DNA from: Streptomyces sp. NBC_01445
GTDB taxonomy: Bacteria; Actinomycetota; Actinomycetes; Streptomycetales; Streptomycetaceae
NCBI RefSeq assembly: GCF_035918235.1
Contig: NZ_CP109485.1
Coordinates: forward strand, 6,135,001-6,199,000
Length of the DNA stretch: 64,000 bases
Direction: 5' to 3'
Of the stretch, positions 52,769-61,996 are shown piece after piece. Made by a program: the position numbers and the translations under genes. The notes beneath the pieces were generated by a model. The model had not been told where the DNA came from, ran no database searches, and worked only from the letters and a program-made list of their open reading frames with translations. How positions within the stretch are numbered: the first letter of the stretch is position 1; each line of letters opens with the position of its first letter.

Positions 52769-53867
52769 CGCGGATGCGCGCGCGCCGCGGCTCGATTCGC
52801 TGACCGGGATGCGCTTCATCGCAGCCCTCGCCGTCTTCGTTCACCACACCACCGGACTCGCCCCGGGCAAGGGTCTCGCGCAGGCGCCCGTGCTCTTCCC
52901 GTACTCGACCATGGGTGTCAACGGCGTCGGGTTCTTCTTCGTGCTGTCCGGGTTTCTGCTGGCCTGGGGGCACCGCCCCGGCACGCGTCGCGGTCTCTTC
53001 TACTGGCGTCGCGCCGGCCGCATCTGGCCCGCCCATCTCGCCGCCACGATCCCGTGCATCTGGGTGTTCTACCTCTGGGGCGGCGTGCCCACGGACGCGT
53101 TCAGTTTTGTCACGTCGCTGCTGCTCGTGCAGACCTGGTTCCCCGGCGTCGTGCCCATGTTCCCGGGCAACAGCGTGGCCTGGACGCTCAGTGTCGAGGT
53201 GTTCTTCTACCTCCTGTTCCCGTGGGTGATCGGCCCGGCGCTGCGCCTGCGCACCCGCACCCTCGCGCTCCTCGCGGCGTCCGGCCTCACCGCCATGTGG
53301 GCCGTCAACTGGTGGGCCGCCGCGCACCTTTCGCCCTTCGCCCGCGAATGGGTCATGCGCCATCCGGTGACGCGCCTGCCCGAGTTCGCGGTCGGCCTCG
53401 TGTGCGCGATCGCCCTGCGCCGCGGCCACCGGATCGCCCTGCGCCCGGCCGCACTGCTCGCCGCCTTCGCCGCGTACACGGCCGTGTACTGCCACCGGAC
53501 CGTCTGGTTCTCGCCGGACACAGTGGGCCAACTGGAGTGGACCGTGCGGCCGTTCGTCGCCGTGTTCTCGGCGCTCCTCATCGTCGCGTACGCCCAGCGT
53601 GAGCTGTCCGGGCGCCGCGGAGCGCTCTGTTCGCGCCCCATGGTGCTGCTCGGCGCGTGGTCGTACGCGTTCTATCTGCTGCACCAGACGCTGAACCGGT
53701 ACGTGCAGGACACCTGGGGCCGGATGCGGCCCGACAACTCCGCCCTGTTCACGCTGTGCGGACTCGCCGTCGCGGTGGTCGCTCTGTCCTGGGCGCTGTT
53801 CACGTACGTCGAGGAACCGGCCAGAAAGTGGTGGTCCCGGCACACGCCGCGTCGTCTCGCACGGTGA
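52728..53867 (+). CDS. Acyltransferase 3 family membrane protein (OafA-like)
   Basis: A 379-residue protein with about ten transmembrane helices. It opens with LDSLTGMRFIAALAVFVHHTTG, in which the histidine pair is the catalytic HH-like position of acyltransferase-3 enzymes. FFFVLSGFLLAWG, FYWRRAGRIWPAH and WTLSVEVFFYLLFPW are further family motifs. Such enzymes add acetyl or other acyl groups to surface sugars. The GTG at 52728 overlaps the preceding TGA (GTGA) at the third copy of the junction repeat. Confidence 0.92.
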   Translation: MTATLLPAPARPRSADARAPRLDSLTGMRFIAALAVFVHHTTGLAPGKGLAQAPVLFPYSTMGVNGVGFFFVLSGFLLAWGHRPGTRRGLFYWRRAGRIWPAHLAATIPCIWVFYLWGGVPTDAFSFVTSLLLVQTWFPGVVPMFPGNSVAWTLSVEVFFYLLFPWVIGPALRLRTRTLALLAASGLTAMWAVNWWAAAHLSPFAREWVMRHPVTRLPEFAVGLVCAIALRRGHRIALRPAALLAAFAAYTAVYCHRTVWFSPDTVGQLEWTVRPFVAVFSALLIVAYAQRELSGRRGALCSRPMVLLGAWSYAFYLLHQTLNRYVQDTWGRMRPDNSALFTLCGLAVAVVALSWALFTYVEEPARKWWSRHTPRRLAR

Positions 53868-53931
53868 CCCCACGCGGACATGCGCGTTGAAAAGCCATCA
53901 AGTCACCCCGACCCCCTTGATGGAGGCCGCC

Positions 53932-54675
53932 ATGCACCAGTCCGCGTACGAACAGATGGAGCTCTGTGTCCGGAGCTACCTGCCGCGCGGGCGGCGGCTG
54001 CGGGTGGTCGACCTCGGCGCGCGGGTCTCGGACGGACAGGTGCGCACCCACAAGTCGCTCTTGGAGGGGTACGACACCGAGTACGTCGGCGTCGACGTGC
54101 TGAAGGGGCGCAATGTGGACGCGGTGATGGCGAAGCCGTACCGTATCCCGGTTCGCTCCAACAGTGCCGACTTCCTCATTTCCGGCCAGGCCTTCGAGCA
54201 CATCCCGTTCTTCTGGGCCTCGATGCTGGAGATCGCCCGGGTCCTCAAACCGGAGGGCACCGCGTTCATCACGGCCCCCTCGCGCGGCCATGTGCACGAC
54301 GCGCAGGACTGCTGGCGCTACTACCCGGACGGGATGCGCGCCCTCGCCGCGTACACGCGTCTCGAACTGCGCGAGGTGTACACCGACTTCCCGCCGATGA
54401 AGGGAATCCGGCACGCCTACGGCAGCATCGACGCCAAGCACGCCTACTGGGGCGACACCGTCGGCGTCTTCCGCAAGCCGGCCAAGTACCCGCGTCTGAC
54501 CATGGCGTTGGTGCGCTCGACGACGCGCTGGTGGGCCAATCGCGTCGGCGGAGTCGACGGGGTGCCGCTGCCGACGCCGCTCGCGGGACGGGAGAGGTGC
54601 GGCCGGCCGCTGGTCCTTCCCAAGCCGCCCGGCGCATCAAACGGTGAGAAAATCCTCCGTGTTGACGAAATGTGA
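53932..54675 (+). CDS. Class I SAM-dependent methyltransferase
   Basis: A 247-residue methyltransferase with the SAM-binding motif VVDLGARVSDGQ (about 24-35), the acidic motif YVGVDVLKGRNVD and the motif ADFLISGQAFEHIPFFWASMLEIARVLKPEG. The ATG at 53932 is supported by GGAGG at 53922-53926; the frame stays open to a TTG at 53887. The substrate is unknown; surface-polymer sugars are suggested by the neighbours. Confidence 0.88.
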   Translation: MHQSAYEQMELCVRSYLPRGRRLRVVDLGARVSDGQVRTHKSLLEGYDTEYVGVDVLKGRNVDAVMAKPYRIPVRSNSADFLISGQAFEHIPFFWASMLEIARVLKPEGTAFITAPSRGHVHDAQDCWRYYPDGMRALAAYTRLELREVYTDFPPMKGIRHAYGSIDAKHAYWGDTVGVFRKPAKYPRLTMALVRSTTRWWANRVGGVDGVPLPTPLAGRERCGRPLVLPKPPGASNGEKILRVDEM

Positions 54676-54708
54676 CATGAAGAACAATGCGGACGTAAGG
54701 TGCCGCGC

Positions 54709-55533
54709 ATGGCATGGCGAAGCGCAGTGAACGGCGTCATCAAGCAACTCACCGGGTACCAGCTGACCCGCGTACCGGTGCCCGCTCCCCGGCAGGCCGC
54801 CCGCGCGCCCGAGCCTGCGGCCCCGGCGCCCAAGCCGACGCCGAAACCCAAGGGCCTGGTCCTCCCCGAGGACTACGACGACGAGGCGAAGGCCATCATC
54901 CGTGCGGTCAAGCCGTACACGATGACCTCGCCGGAGCGGCTCAACGCCTTCATCCTCGCCACCCGTCACATCGTCAGGCACAACATCCCCGGCGACATCG
55001 TCGAGTGCGGCGTGTGGCGCGGCGGTTCGATGCAGGCCTGCGCCAAGGCCCTCCTCTCGCAGGGCGACACGGAGCGCGGCCTCTACCTCTTCGACACGTA
55101 CGAGGGCATGACGCCGCCCACCGAGGAGGACCTCAGGCGCGACGGCAAGTCCGCCGAGGAACTGCTCGCCGCCCAGGGCAAGGACCGCCCGATCTGGGCC
55201 GTCGCCACCCTCGACGACGTCAAGTCCGGTTTCCAGGGCGTTCCTTACCCCGCCGACCGGCTCCACTTCGTCCAGGGCAGGGTCGAGGACACCGTCCCCC
55301 AGCAGGCCCCGGAGCAGATCTCGATCCTGCGCCTCGACACCGACTGGTACGCCTCCACCAAGCACGAACTCGACCATCTCTACGACCGGTTGGTGCCCGG
55401 CGGCGTCCTCCTCATCGACGACTACGGCTACTGGCAGGGCTCGCGGCAGGCCGTCGACGAGTTCCTGGAGAAGACCGGCGAGCGGCTGCTGCTCCTGCGT
55501 ATGGACGAGGGGCGCATCGCCGTCAAGCCCTGA
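54709..55533 (+). CDS. TylF/MycF-type O-methyltransferase
   Basis: A 274-residue protein. A Pro/Ala-rich head (about 20-50) is followed by the TylF-family core with DIVECGVWRGGSMQACAKALL, LYLFDTYEGMTPPT, LRLDTDWYASTKHEL and GGVLLIDDYGYWQGSRQAVDEF. The conserved aspartates (LDTD, IDDY) bind the metal used for sugar 3-O-methylation in macrocin O-methyltransferase. Here it likely methylates a sugar in the surface polymer. The ATG at 54709 has AAGG 9 nt upstream; a GTG at 54700 is the alternative. Confidence 0.9.
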   Translation: MAWRSAVNGVIKQLTGYQLTRVPVPAPRQAARAPEPAAPAPKPTPKPKGLVLPEDYDDEAKAIIRAVKPYTMTSPERLNAFILATRHIVRHNIPGDIVECGVWRGGSMQACAKALLSQGDTERGLYLFDTYEGMTPPTEEDLRRDGKSAEELLAAQGKDRPIWAVATLDDVKSGFQGVPYPADRLHFVQGRVEDTVPQQAPEQISILRLDTDWYASTKHELDHLYDRLVPGGVLLIDDYGYWQGSRQAVDEFLEKTGERLLLLRMDEGRIAVKP

Positions 55534-55558
55534 CCCGGCCCTCACCCCCGACCCGACC

Positions 55559-55602
55559 GATCCCGCGCAGCGCGGCCGCCCGCCGGCCCGCTGCGCGGGA
55601 TC
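55559..55602 (+). terminator. Hairpin after the methyltransferase gene
   Basis: A perfect 14-bp stem (gatcccgcgcagcg / cgctgcgcgggatc) with a 16-nt GC-rich loop lies 26 nt after the stop. There is no T-run. It may attenuate transcription into the large TagF-type genes. Confidence 0.6.
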
Positions 55603-55730
55603 GCGTGCGTGATCACCCGAATGGCTCAGGTGTGGTGACCCGGATCGACAGAGCGGGTTGTTAACAAGTAGGTCCCTCGCGGGTCGCGCAGCCGTGCCCG
55701 TCAGTTCTCCGGAAGGAATGTGCGCAGCGC

Positions 55731-58700
55731 ATGACACCACGACTGACCGTCGTCGTCCCCATCTACAACGTCGAGGCGTACCTCGATGCCTGCCTGGAGT
55801 CGCTGGCCGCGCAGACCATGTCCGACCTCGAAGTCGTGATGGTCGACGACGGCTCCACCGACGGGAGTCCGGTGCTCGCCCGCGCCATGGCCGGGCGTGA
55901 CCGGCGCTTCCGTTACGTCAGGCAGGGGAACGCGGGCCTCGGAGCGGCGCGCAACGCAGGTGCGGCCTTGGCCAGGGGCACGCATCTCGCCTTCGTGGAC
56001 AGTGACGACGTGGTGCCGCACGACGCGTACGAGCGCATGCTCGACACCCTGGCGGAGTCGGGCTCCGACTTCGCCACCGGCAACGTGCACCGGCTGCGCG
56101 TCGACGGGACGACCGAGCAGTCGGCCATGTTCCGCAAGGTGATGGGCACCGACCGCTCCGCCACCCATGTCACCCGGCACTGGGGCCTGCTCGGGGACCG
56201 CATCGCCTGCAACAAGGTGTTCCGCAGGGACTTCTGGGACCGCCACGCACTGGCCTTCCCCGTGGGCGTGCTCTTCGAGGACATCCCGGTCATCGTGCCC
56301 GCGCACTTCCTCGCCCGCAGCGTCGACGTCCTGTCCGGGCCCGTCTATCTGTGGCGTGACCGGCCCGGCTCCATCACCAACCGGCGGGCGAGGCCGTGCG
56401 CCGTCGTCGACCGCACCGCCGCCGTCCGTTCGGCCAGCGGCTTCCTCGGGGACAAGGCGCGCGAGACGGCCGGCACCCCGGAGGCCGCGGGCTGGCTGGA
56501 GGGCAAGCGGCGTTACGACGCGACGGTGCTCGCCGGGGACCTGTGGCTGTTCATGGAGGCGCTGCCGCTCGGCGACGCCGCGTACCACGAGGCCTTCCTC
56601 GACTACGCCAGCTCCTTCGCGGACACCGTCGACCCGGCCGTCCTCGCCGGTCTTCCGCTGGCCCTGCGCGTCAAGTGGCAGCTCATCCGGGAGCGCCGCC
56701 TGACCGAGCTGCTCGCGTTCATGACGTACGAGAAGAGCAACGGCACGACGTTCCTCGCGCGTGGGCCGCGTAGGCGCCGGGCGCAGTTCCCTCCCGTCAC
56801 CGGGCCCCTGCCGCGCGGCGTGACCGCGCTCCGCAAGGCGGATCTTCCGCTGAAGTCGCACGTCACCGAGGCGTCCTGGGACGAGGACGGACGGCTGCGG
56901 CTCAAGGGCTTCGCCTATGTACGGAACCTGCCGGCGGGCCGGGTCGAGGCGCGCGCCAAGTTCGCGTGGCTGCGGGCGGGCAAGCGGCGCGCGGTGCCCC
57001 TGAAGGTCCGTACCGTCCGCTCCCGCGACGCGACGTACCGCTCCAAGCAGGGGCTGCACAGCTACGACCGGTCCGGGTTCGAGACGGTCATCGACCCGGC
57101 GCGGCTCGTCACCAAGCGGCCGAGCACCGTCTGGAACGTCGAGATGGCCGCGTTCGGAGGCGGCCTGCTGCGCACCGGGCCCGTGCGGATGGGCGGGCTC
57201 GCCGAGCTGCCCGTGCGCTACCTGGACGACTTCCTGCGGATCACTCCCCGGCTCAGCAAGGGCCGGCTCCGGCTGCGGGCCGAGCGCGTGAAGGCCCGGC
57301 TCGTGCGCCACGAGGAGTCCGGCGGCACCCTCAGGCTGGAGGGGGAGCTCGCCCCGGGAGCGCCCGCCGACCTCAAGGCGCTGCGCGTCGAGAACTGGCA
57401 CACCAAGGAGGCGTACGACCTCCCCGTCGAGCGCTCGGGTCGCGCTTTCACCGCCGAGCTGCGCCTCGACCTGATCGCGGATACCGGGACCGACGACACC
57501 GGCGCGCCCCGCAAGACCGACCCGTGGGGCGTCGGCCTCGTGCGCGGGGACGACAAGTGGTCGGCTCTCGCGGTCCGCCCCGACACTCCGGCAGGCCGCC
57601 ACCCGCTCGGCGCCGGACGCGAACTCCTCGTCCTCGCGAACGCCGCCGGGAACGTCGAGCTGCGCAATCAGACCGTACGGCCGCTCGTCGACACCCTGGC
57701 CTGGGACGACGACGGGCGGCTCACCGTCGGGGGCAGCTTCCCCGACGAGTCGGAGACGGCGTGGGAGCTGCTTCTCCAGCACAGCGGCCACGACGAGGAG
57801 GCCGTCCTTCCGGTCGTGGTGTCCGGCGGGCGGTTCGACGCGGCGCTGTGTCCGGTCGCGGTCGCGGGCCCCGCCGGAGTCCTGCCGCTCGCCGAGGGCC
57901 GCTGGCACCTGTTCCTGCGCGAGCCGGGCGAGAGTGAACCCGGCCGGTACCGCCAGGTCCATGTCGCGCCCGCCCTGCACGAGAGCCTGCCCCTCGTACG
58001 GGCCCTGGGCGGCCGGGACTTCCGCGTCGGGCGCCACTCCTACGACCGACTCGTCATCGGGTCGGGATCCGGCCTCGCCGTCACGGAGCGCGGCGGCGCC
58101 CAGCAGGGCGCGCTGCGCACCCGCTACGCGTCCCTGCGCGTCGAGCCCCGCACCGACACGGTCCTGTACTCCAGCTTCGACGGCCGCCAGTACTCGGACT
58201 CGCCGCGCGCCGTGCATGAGGAGCTCGTCGCCCGCGGCGAACCCCTCGAGCATCTCTGGGTCGTGCGCGACCAGCAGGTCGCGGTGCCCGCGAGCTGCCG
58301 GCCCGTGGCGCTGTGGAGCACCGAGTGGTACGAGGCCCTGGCCCGCAGCCGCTACGTCGTCACCAACACGCAGCTGCCCGACTGGTTCGAGCGCGCCGAG
58401 GACCAGTACGTCGTACAGACCTGGCACGGCACCCCGCTCAAGCGCATCGGCCGCGACCTGGCGGACAGCCCGTCCGGCGACCGGCGTTACATCGCGACGC
58501 TGCCGGAGCGCGCCGCGCAGTGGAACCTGCTCGTCTCCCCGAACCGTTTCTCCACCCCCGTCCTGCGGGGCGCGTTCGGCTACCACGGCGAGGTCCTGGA
58601 GTCCGGCTACCCGCGCAACGACCTGCTGCACGCGGCGGACCGCGCCAAGGTCGCCGCCGCGGTCCGCGAACGCCTCGGCATCCCCGAGGGCCGGCGCGTC

Positions 58701-59240
58701 GTCCTCTACGCCCCCACCTGGCGCGAGAACCAGCCGCGCAGGGGCGGCCGTTACGGGCTCGACCTCCGGCTCGACCTGGCGGCGGCCGAGCGGGCCCTCG
58801 GCGAGGACCACGTCCTCCTCGTGCGCCGCCACTACCTCGTCGGCGGCACCGTCCCCGGCACCGCTTCCGGCTTCGTACGTGATGTGACCCGTCACCCGGA
58901 CGTGGGTGAACTCCTCCTGATCAGCGACGTGTTGGTGACCGACTACTCGTCGCTGATGTTCGACTTCGCGCAAACCGGCCGGCCGATGCTCTTCCACACC
59001 TACGACCTCGACCACTACCGGGACACGCTCCGAGGCTTCTACTTCGACTTCGTCGCGCAGGCGCCGGGACCGCTGCTCACCACCGGCGAGGAGGTCGTCG
59101 AGGCGCTGCGCGACCCGGCCGCCGCGACCGCCGGGCACAAGGACGCGTACCGCCGCTTCCGCGAGGTGTTCTGCGACCTGGACGACGGGCACGCCGCCGC
59201 GCATGTCGCCGACGCCATGCTGCCGGGAGGCCGCCGATGA
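55731..59240 (+). CDS. Bifunctional GT2 / TagF-type glycerophosphotransferase
   Basis: A 1169-residue fusion. The N-terminal GT2 domain (about 1-230) is intact, with VVVPIYNVEAYLDACLESLA, VMVDDGSTDGSPVL and LAFVDSDDVVPHDAYE. The central 500 residues are helical and beta-rich. The C-terminal poly(polyol-phosphate) polymerase domain (about 800-1165) has WHGTPLKRIGRDL (H899), LYAPTWRENQ, ESGYPRNDLL and VTDYSSLMFDFAQ (1069-1081). It is predicted to build a polymer alternating or combining sugar and polyol-phosphate. AAGGA lies 13 nt upstream of the ATG, a rather long spacing. It ends with an ATGA overlap to the next gene. Confidence 0.92.
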   Translation: MTPRLTVVVPIYNVEAYLDACLESLAAQTMSDLEVVMVDDGSTDGSPVLARAMAGRDRRFRYVRQGNAGLGAARNAGAALARGTHLAFVDSDDVVPHDAYERMLDTLAESGSDFATGNVHRLRVDGTTEQSAMFRKVMGTDRSATHVTRHWGLLGDRIACNKVFRRDFWDRHALAFPVGVLFEDIPVIVPAHFLARSVDVLSGPVYLWRDRPGSITNRRARPCAVVDRTAAVRSASGFLGDKARETAGTPEAAGWLEGKRRYDATVLAGDLWLFMEALPLGDAAYHEAFLDYASSFADTVDPAVLAGLPLALRVKWQLIRERRLTELLAFMTYEKSNGTTFLARGPRRRRAQFPPVTGPLPRGVTALRKADLPLKSHVTEASWDEDGRLRLKGFAYVRNLPAGRVEARAKFAWLRAGKRRAVPLKVRTVRSRDATYRSKQGLHSYDRSGFETVIDPARLVTKRPSTVWNVEMAAFGGGLLRTGPVRMGGLAELPVRYLDDFLRITPRLSKGRLRLRAERVKARLVRHEESGGTLRLEGELAPGAPADLKALRVENWHTKEAYDLPVERSGRAFTAELRLDLIADTGTDDTGAPRKTDPWGVGLVRGDDKWSALAVRPDTPAGRHPLGAGRELLVLANAAGNVELRNQTVRPLVDTLAWDDDGRLTVGGSFPDESETAWELLLQHSGHDEEAVLPVVVSGGRFDAALCPVAVAGPAGVLPLAEGRWHLFLREPGESEPGRYRQVHVAPALHESLPLVRALGGRDFRVGRHSYDRLVIGSGSGLAVTERGGAQQGALRTRYASLRVEPRTDTVLYSSFDGRQYSDSPRAVHEELVARGEPLEHLWVVRDQQVAVPASCRPVALWSTEWYEALARSRYVVTNTQLPDWFERAEDQYVVQTWHGTPLKRIGRDLADSPSGDRRYIATLPERAAQWNLLVSPNRFSTPVLRGAFGYHGEVLESGYPRNDLLHAADRAKVAAAVRERLGIPEGRRVVLYAPTWRENQPRRGGRYGLDLRLDLAAAERALGEDHVLLVRRHYLVGGTVPGTASGFVRDVTRHPDVGELLLISDVLVTDYSSLMFDFAQTGRPMLFHTYDLDHYRDTLRGFYFDFVAQAPGPLLTTGEEVVEALRDPAAATAGHKDAYRRFREVFCDLDDGHAAAHVADAMLPGGRR

Positions 59241-61996
59241 CCACGCCCGAGGTGTACGACATCAGCTGCGTCGTCGTCTGCGGCACGGACGCCGCCGCGC
59301 TGCGCGCCACCGTACGGTCCGTGCTCGATCAGACCCTGGCCGGCACCGAGGCCGTCCTGGTGACGGCCGGGGCGGACGAGACGGCCGCGTCGCTCGCGGC
59401 CGGCGACCCGCACCGGATCCGGCTGGTCCACGCCGGTGCCGCGAGCCCGGCGTGCGTCCTTCGCGACCTGGGCCTCGCAGCCGCCCGCGGCCGGTACGTC
59501 ATGGTCGCCGCCCCGGGCGAGCGGCTCGAACGGCACGCCTGCCGCAACCTCTTCGAGGCGGGCCGCCGCACGGACGCCGACCTCGTCGCGGGACGCTGGG
59601 ACAAGGCGCCCGCCTGGCAGAGGGAGCTGCACGCCAGGTCCCGCGTCGTCGAGGACCTCGCGGACGCGCCCGAACTCGTCACGCGCGACAGCCTGAGCGC
59701 CGGGTTCTGCGTACGGCGCTGCGCGCTCGGCGCGCTGTCCGGCGCCGGACGGGCCCCCCTCGGCGTGCGGGCCGCCCTCGCCGCCCGGCGCATCGCGCTC
59801 GTCCCGAACCTGATCACCTCCGGATGTGCCCCGGCCGACCCGGTACGGGACCTGCCCCGCGCCGCCGACGCCCAGCGCGGCACGCTGGAGCTCCTGGACG
59901 GCGACGCCCTGCGCGCGGCCCGCGAGAGCGCCTTCCTCGCCGACCACGTCATCCCGTGCGTCCGCGCCTTTCTGGCGCTCGGCCCGGAAGACCGCCGGGA
60001 GACGGCGGACTCTCTCGCCCCGAGCCTGCAGGGCCTCGTCACCCCGGACGCGCTGCGCGCTCTGCCGCCCGTCGAGCGCATCGGCGTGCGACTCCTCGTC
60101 GACGGGGACGCCGACGGCGTGCAGGCCGCCGCGTACGCCCTGGCCCGGCCCGGCACCGTCGTCTCCCCGCTCGTCATGACGGGCGGCGGACGCGTCCGCT
60201 GGAGCGCGGAGCACGCCGACGACGACATGTTCGACGTCACCGAACTCGGCCACCAGTACCGGCAGTTCACCGACCTCCGTCTCCTGAACCGCGTCACCCA
60301 CTGCCTGCGCCAGGGCGCGGTGCTCGCCGTCGAGGGGCGGCTCGTCGTGCCGCTCGGCCTCCTGGACGACCGGCCCGCGCTCGCCGCCCGCCTCGACCTC
60401 TCGGTGCGAGGCGGCCGCGCGCACACGCTCTCCGTGCCGGTGGCAGACGTACGCCAGGAGGACGGGGGTGTCGTGTGGCGGACCGAGCTGCCCCTCACCG
60501 GCGCGCTGCGCCCGCGCGGCATCGGCGACCGCGTATGGGACCCGCGGCTCGTCCTCACCGTGGACGGCGTTCCCGTCACCACCGACCTGGTCGCCGACAA
60601 GGCGGCCGTCCCCACCCGGGCCACCACTCTCCCGGCCCGCCCCCGCCTGACCCGCCTCACCGCCGACACCTGGCAGCCCTACGTCACGGCCAAGCATCAC
60701 CTGGCCGTCTGCCTGCTGCCCCGCCGCCGTGCGGCCCGCACCGCGCAGGCCGTCCTGCACTACGTCACCCACTTCAGGCCCGCCCGCAAGCTGAAGCCCG
60801 TACTGCGCGCCCTGAACAAGAAGCGCGAGGCGCTGCACTCCCAGCGGGTCAAGCTGCGCGTGTACCGGCGGATCCTGGCCAGGCTGCCCGTCAGCAAGGG
60901 CCTCGTCGTCTTCGAGAGCCACATGGGCAAGAGCTACGGGGACAGTCCGCGCGCCGTGCACGAGGAACTCCTGGCGCGCGGCGCCCGGGTGCGCTGCGTC
61001 TGGTCGTATGCCACGTCGAGCGCCGGGTTCCCGGCGGATTCCCGGCTCGTGCGCCGCTGGTCCTGGCGGTATCTGTGGGCCCTGGCCCGCGCCGAGTGGT
61101 GGGTCGACAATCAGGGGTTCCCGCACGCCCTCGACAAGCCGCGCCACACCACGTATCTGCAGACGTGGCACGGATCCGCGTACAAGCGCATGGGGTTCGA
61201 CGAGGCGCGGCACAGGACGCGGAACGCGCCTGAACGCGAGAAGCTGCGGCGCGCGGTGGGCCGGTTCGACCACTTCATGGTCCGCTCGGAACACGACGTG
61301 CGGACCCTCGCCCGCGCCTACCGCATCCCCGAGGAGCGGCTGCTGCGCGCCGGCTACCCGCGCAACGACCGCCTGGTGGAGGCCCGCGGGCGCGACGAGC
61401 GCGAGGGCCGCTTCCCCCGTCCGGCGCTCGCCACGGAACTCGGTATCCCGGACCACCGCACGGTGGTGCTGTACGCGCCCACGTTCCGCGGAGTCCCGAA
61501 AAGCGGGCGGATCGTCCAACTGCCGCTCGATGTAAGGGAATTCGCCCACCGCTTCGGCGACACGCACGTGCTGCTCGTGCGCGCCCACTACATGGAGGCG
61601 GCGAACCTGCCCGTCACCCCGCCCGGCACCGTCATCGACGTCTCCGGCCACCACGACGTGAGTGAACTCCTCGTCCTCGCCGACGTGTTGATCACCGACT
61701 ACTCGTCGATCATGTTCGACTACGCCCTCCTCGACCGGCCCCTCATGCACTTCGCGCCGGACCTTGATGCCTACGCGGCCGACCGCGGCGCCTACTTCGA
61801 CCTGCGCAAGCGCGCCGGCGGGCCCGTCGTCGAGACGCAGGAGGAACTGCTGCGGACCCTCGGCGGGCTCAAGAAGGCCGACGGGGAGTGGCAGGCCGCG
61901 CGCCGCGCGTTCGCCGCCGAGTTCGGTTCCTACGACGACGGCGGCGCCGCCCGCGCGGCCGCCGACCTCATCCTCGGGAAGAAGGCCCGCGCATGA
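59237..61996 (+). CDS. Degenerate GT2-like domain fused to TagF-type glycerophosphotransferase
   Basis: A 919-residue paralogue of the previous gene. The C-terminal domain has TWHGSAYKRMGFDE (H645), RAGYPRNDRL, LYAPTFRGVPK and ITDYSSIMFDYALLDRP (from 819). The proline of HGTPLKR is replaced (HGSAYKR). The N-terminal region keeps the GT2 outline (VVVCGTDAAALRATVRSVLDQT), but where DXD is expected it reads YVMVAAPGERLERHAC, so catalysis by that domain is unlikely. The ATG at 59237 overlaps the previous TGA, and its stop overlaps the next ATG. It possibly acts as the primer enzyme or partner of the upstream polymerase. Confidence 0.9.
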   Translation: MTTPEVYDISCVVVCGTDAAALRATVRSVLDQTLAGTEAVLVTAGADETAASLAAGDPHRIRLVHAGAASPACVLRDLGLAAARGRYVMVAAPGERLERHACRNLFEAGRRTDADLVAGRWDKAPAWQRELHARSRVVEDLADAPELVTRDSLSAGFCVRRCALGALSGAGRAPLGVRAALAARRIALVPNLITSGCAPADPVRDLPRAADAQRGTLELLDGDALRAARESAFLADHVIPCVRAFLALGPEDRRETADSLAPSLQGLVTPDALRALPPVERIGVRLLVDGDADGVQAAAYALARPGTVVSPLVMTGGGRVRWSAEHADDDMFDVTELGHQYRQFTDLRLLNRVTHCLRQGAVLAVEGRLVVPLGLLDDRPALAARLDLSVRGGRAHTLSVPVADVRQEDGGVVWRTELPLTGALRPRGIGDRVWDPRLVLTVDGVPVTTDLVADKAAVPTRATTLPARPRLTRLTADTWQPYVTAKHHLAVCLLPRRRAARTAQAVLHYVTHFRPARKLKPVLRALNKKREALHSQRVKLRVYRRILARLPVSKGLVVFESHMGKSYGDSPRAVHEELLARGARVRCVWSYATSSAGFPADSRLVRRWSWRYLWALARAEWWVDNQGFPHALDKPRHTTYLQTWHGSAYKRMGFDEARHRTRNAPEREKLRRAVGRFDHFMVRSEHDVRTLARAYRIPEERLLRAGYPRNDRLVEARGRDEREGRFPRPALATELGIPDHRTVVLYAPTFRGVPKSGRIVQLPLDVREFAHRFGDTHVLLVRAHYMEAANLPVTPPGTVIDVSGHHDVSELLVLADVLITDYSSIMFDYALLDRPLMHFAPDLDAYAADRGAYFDLRKRAGGPVVETQEELLRTLGGLKKADGEWQAARRAFAAEFGSYDDGGAARAAADLILGKKARA

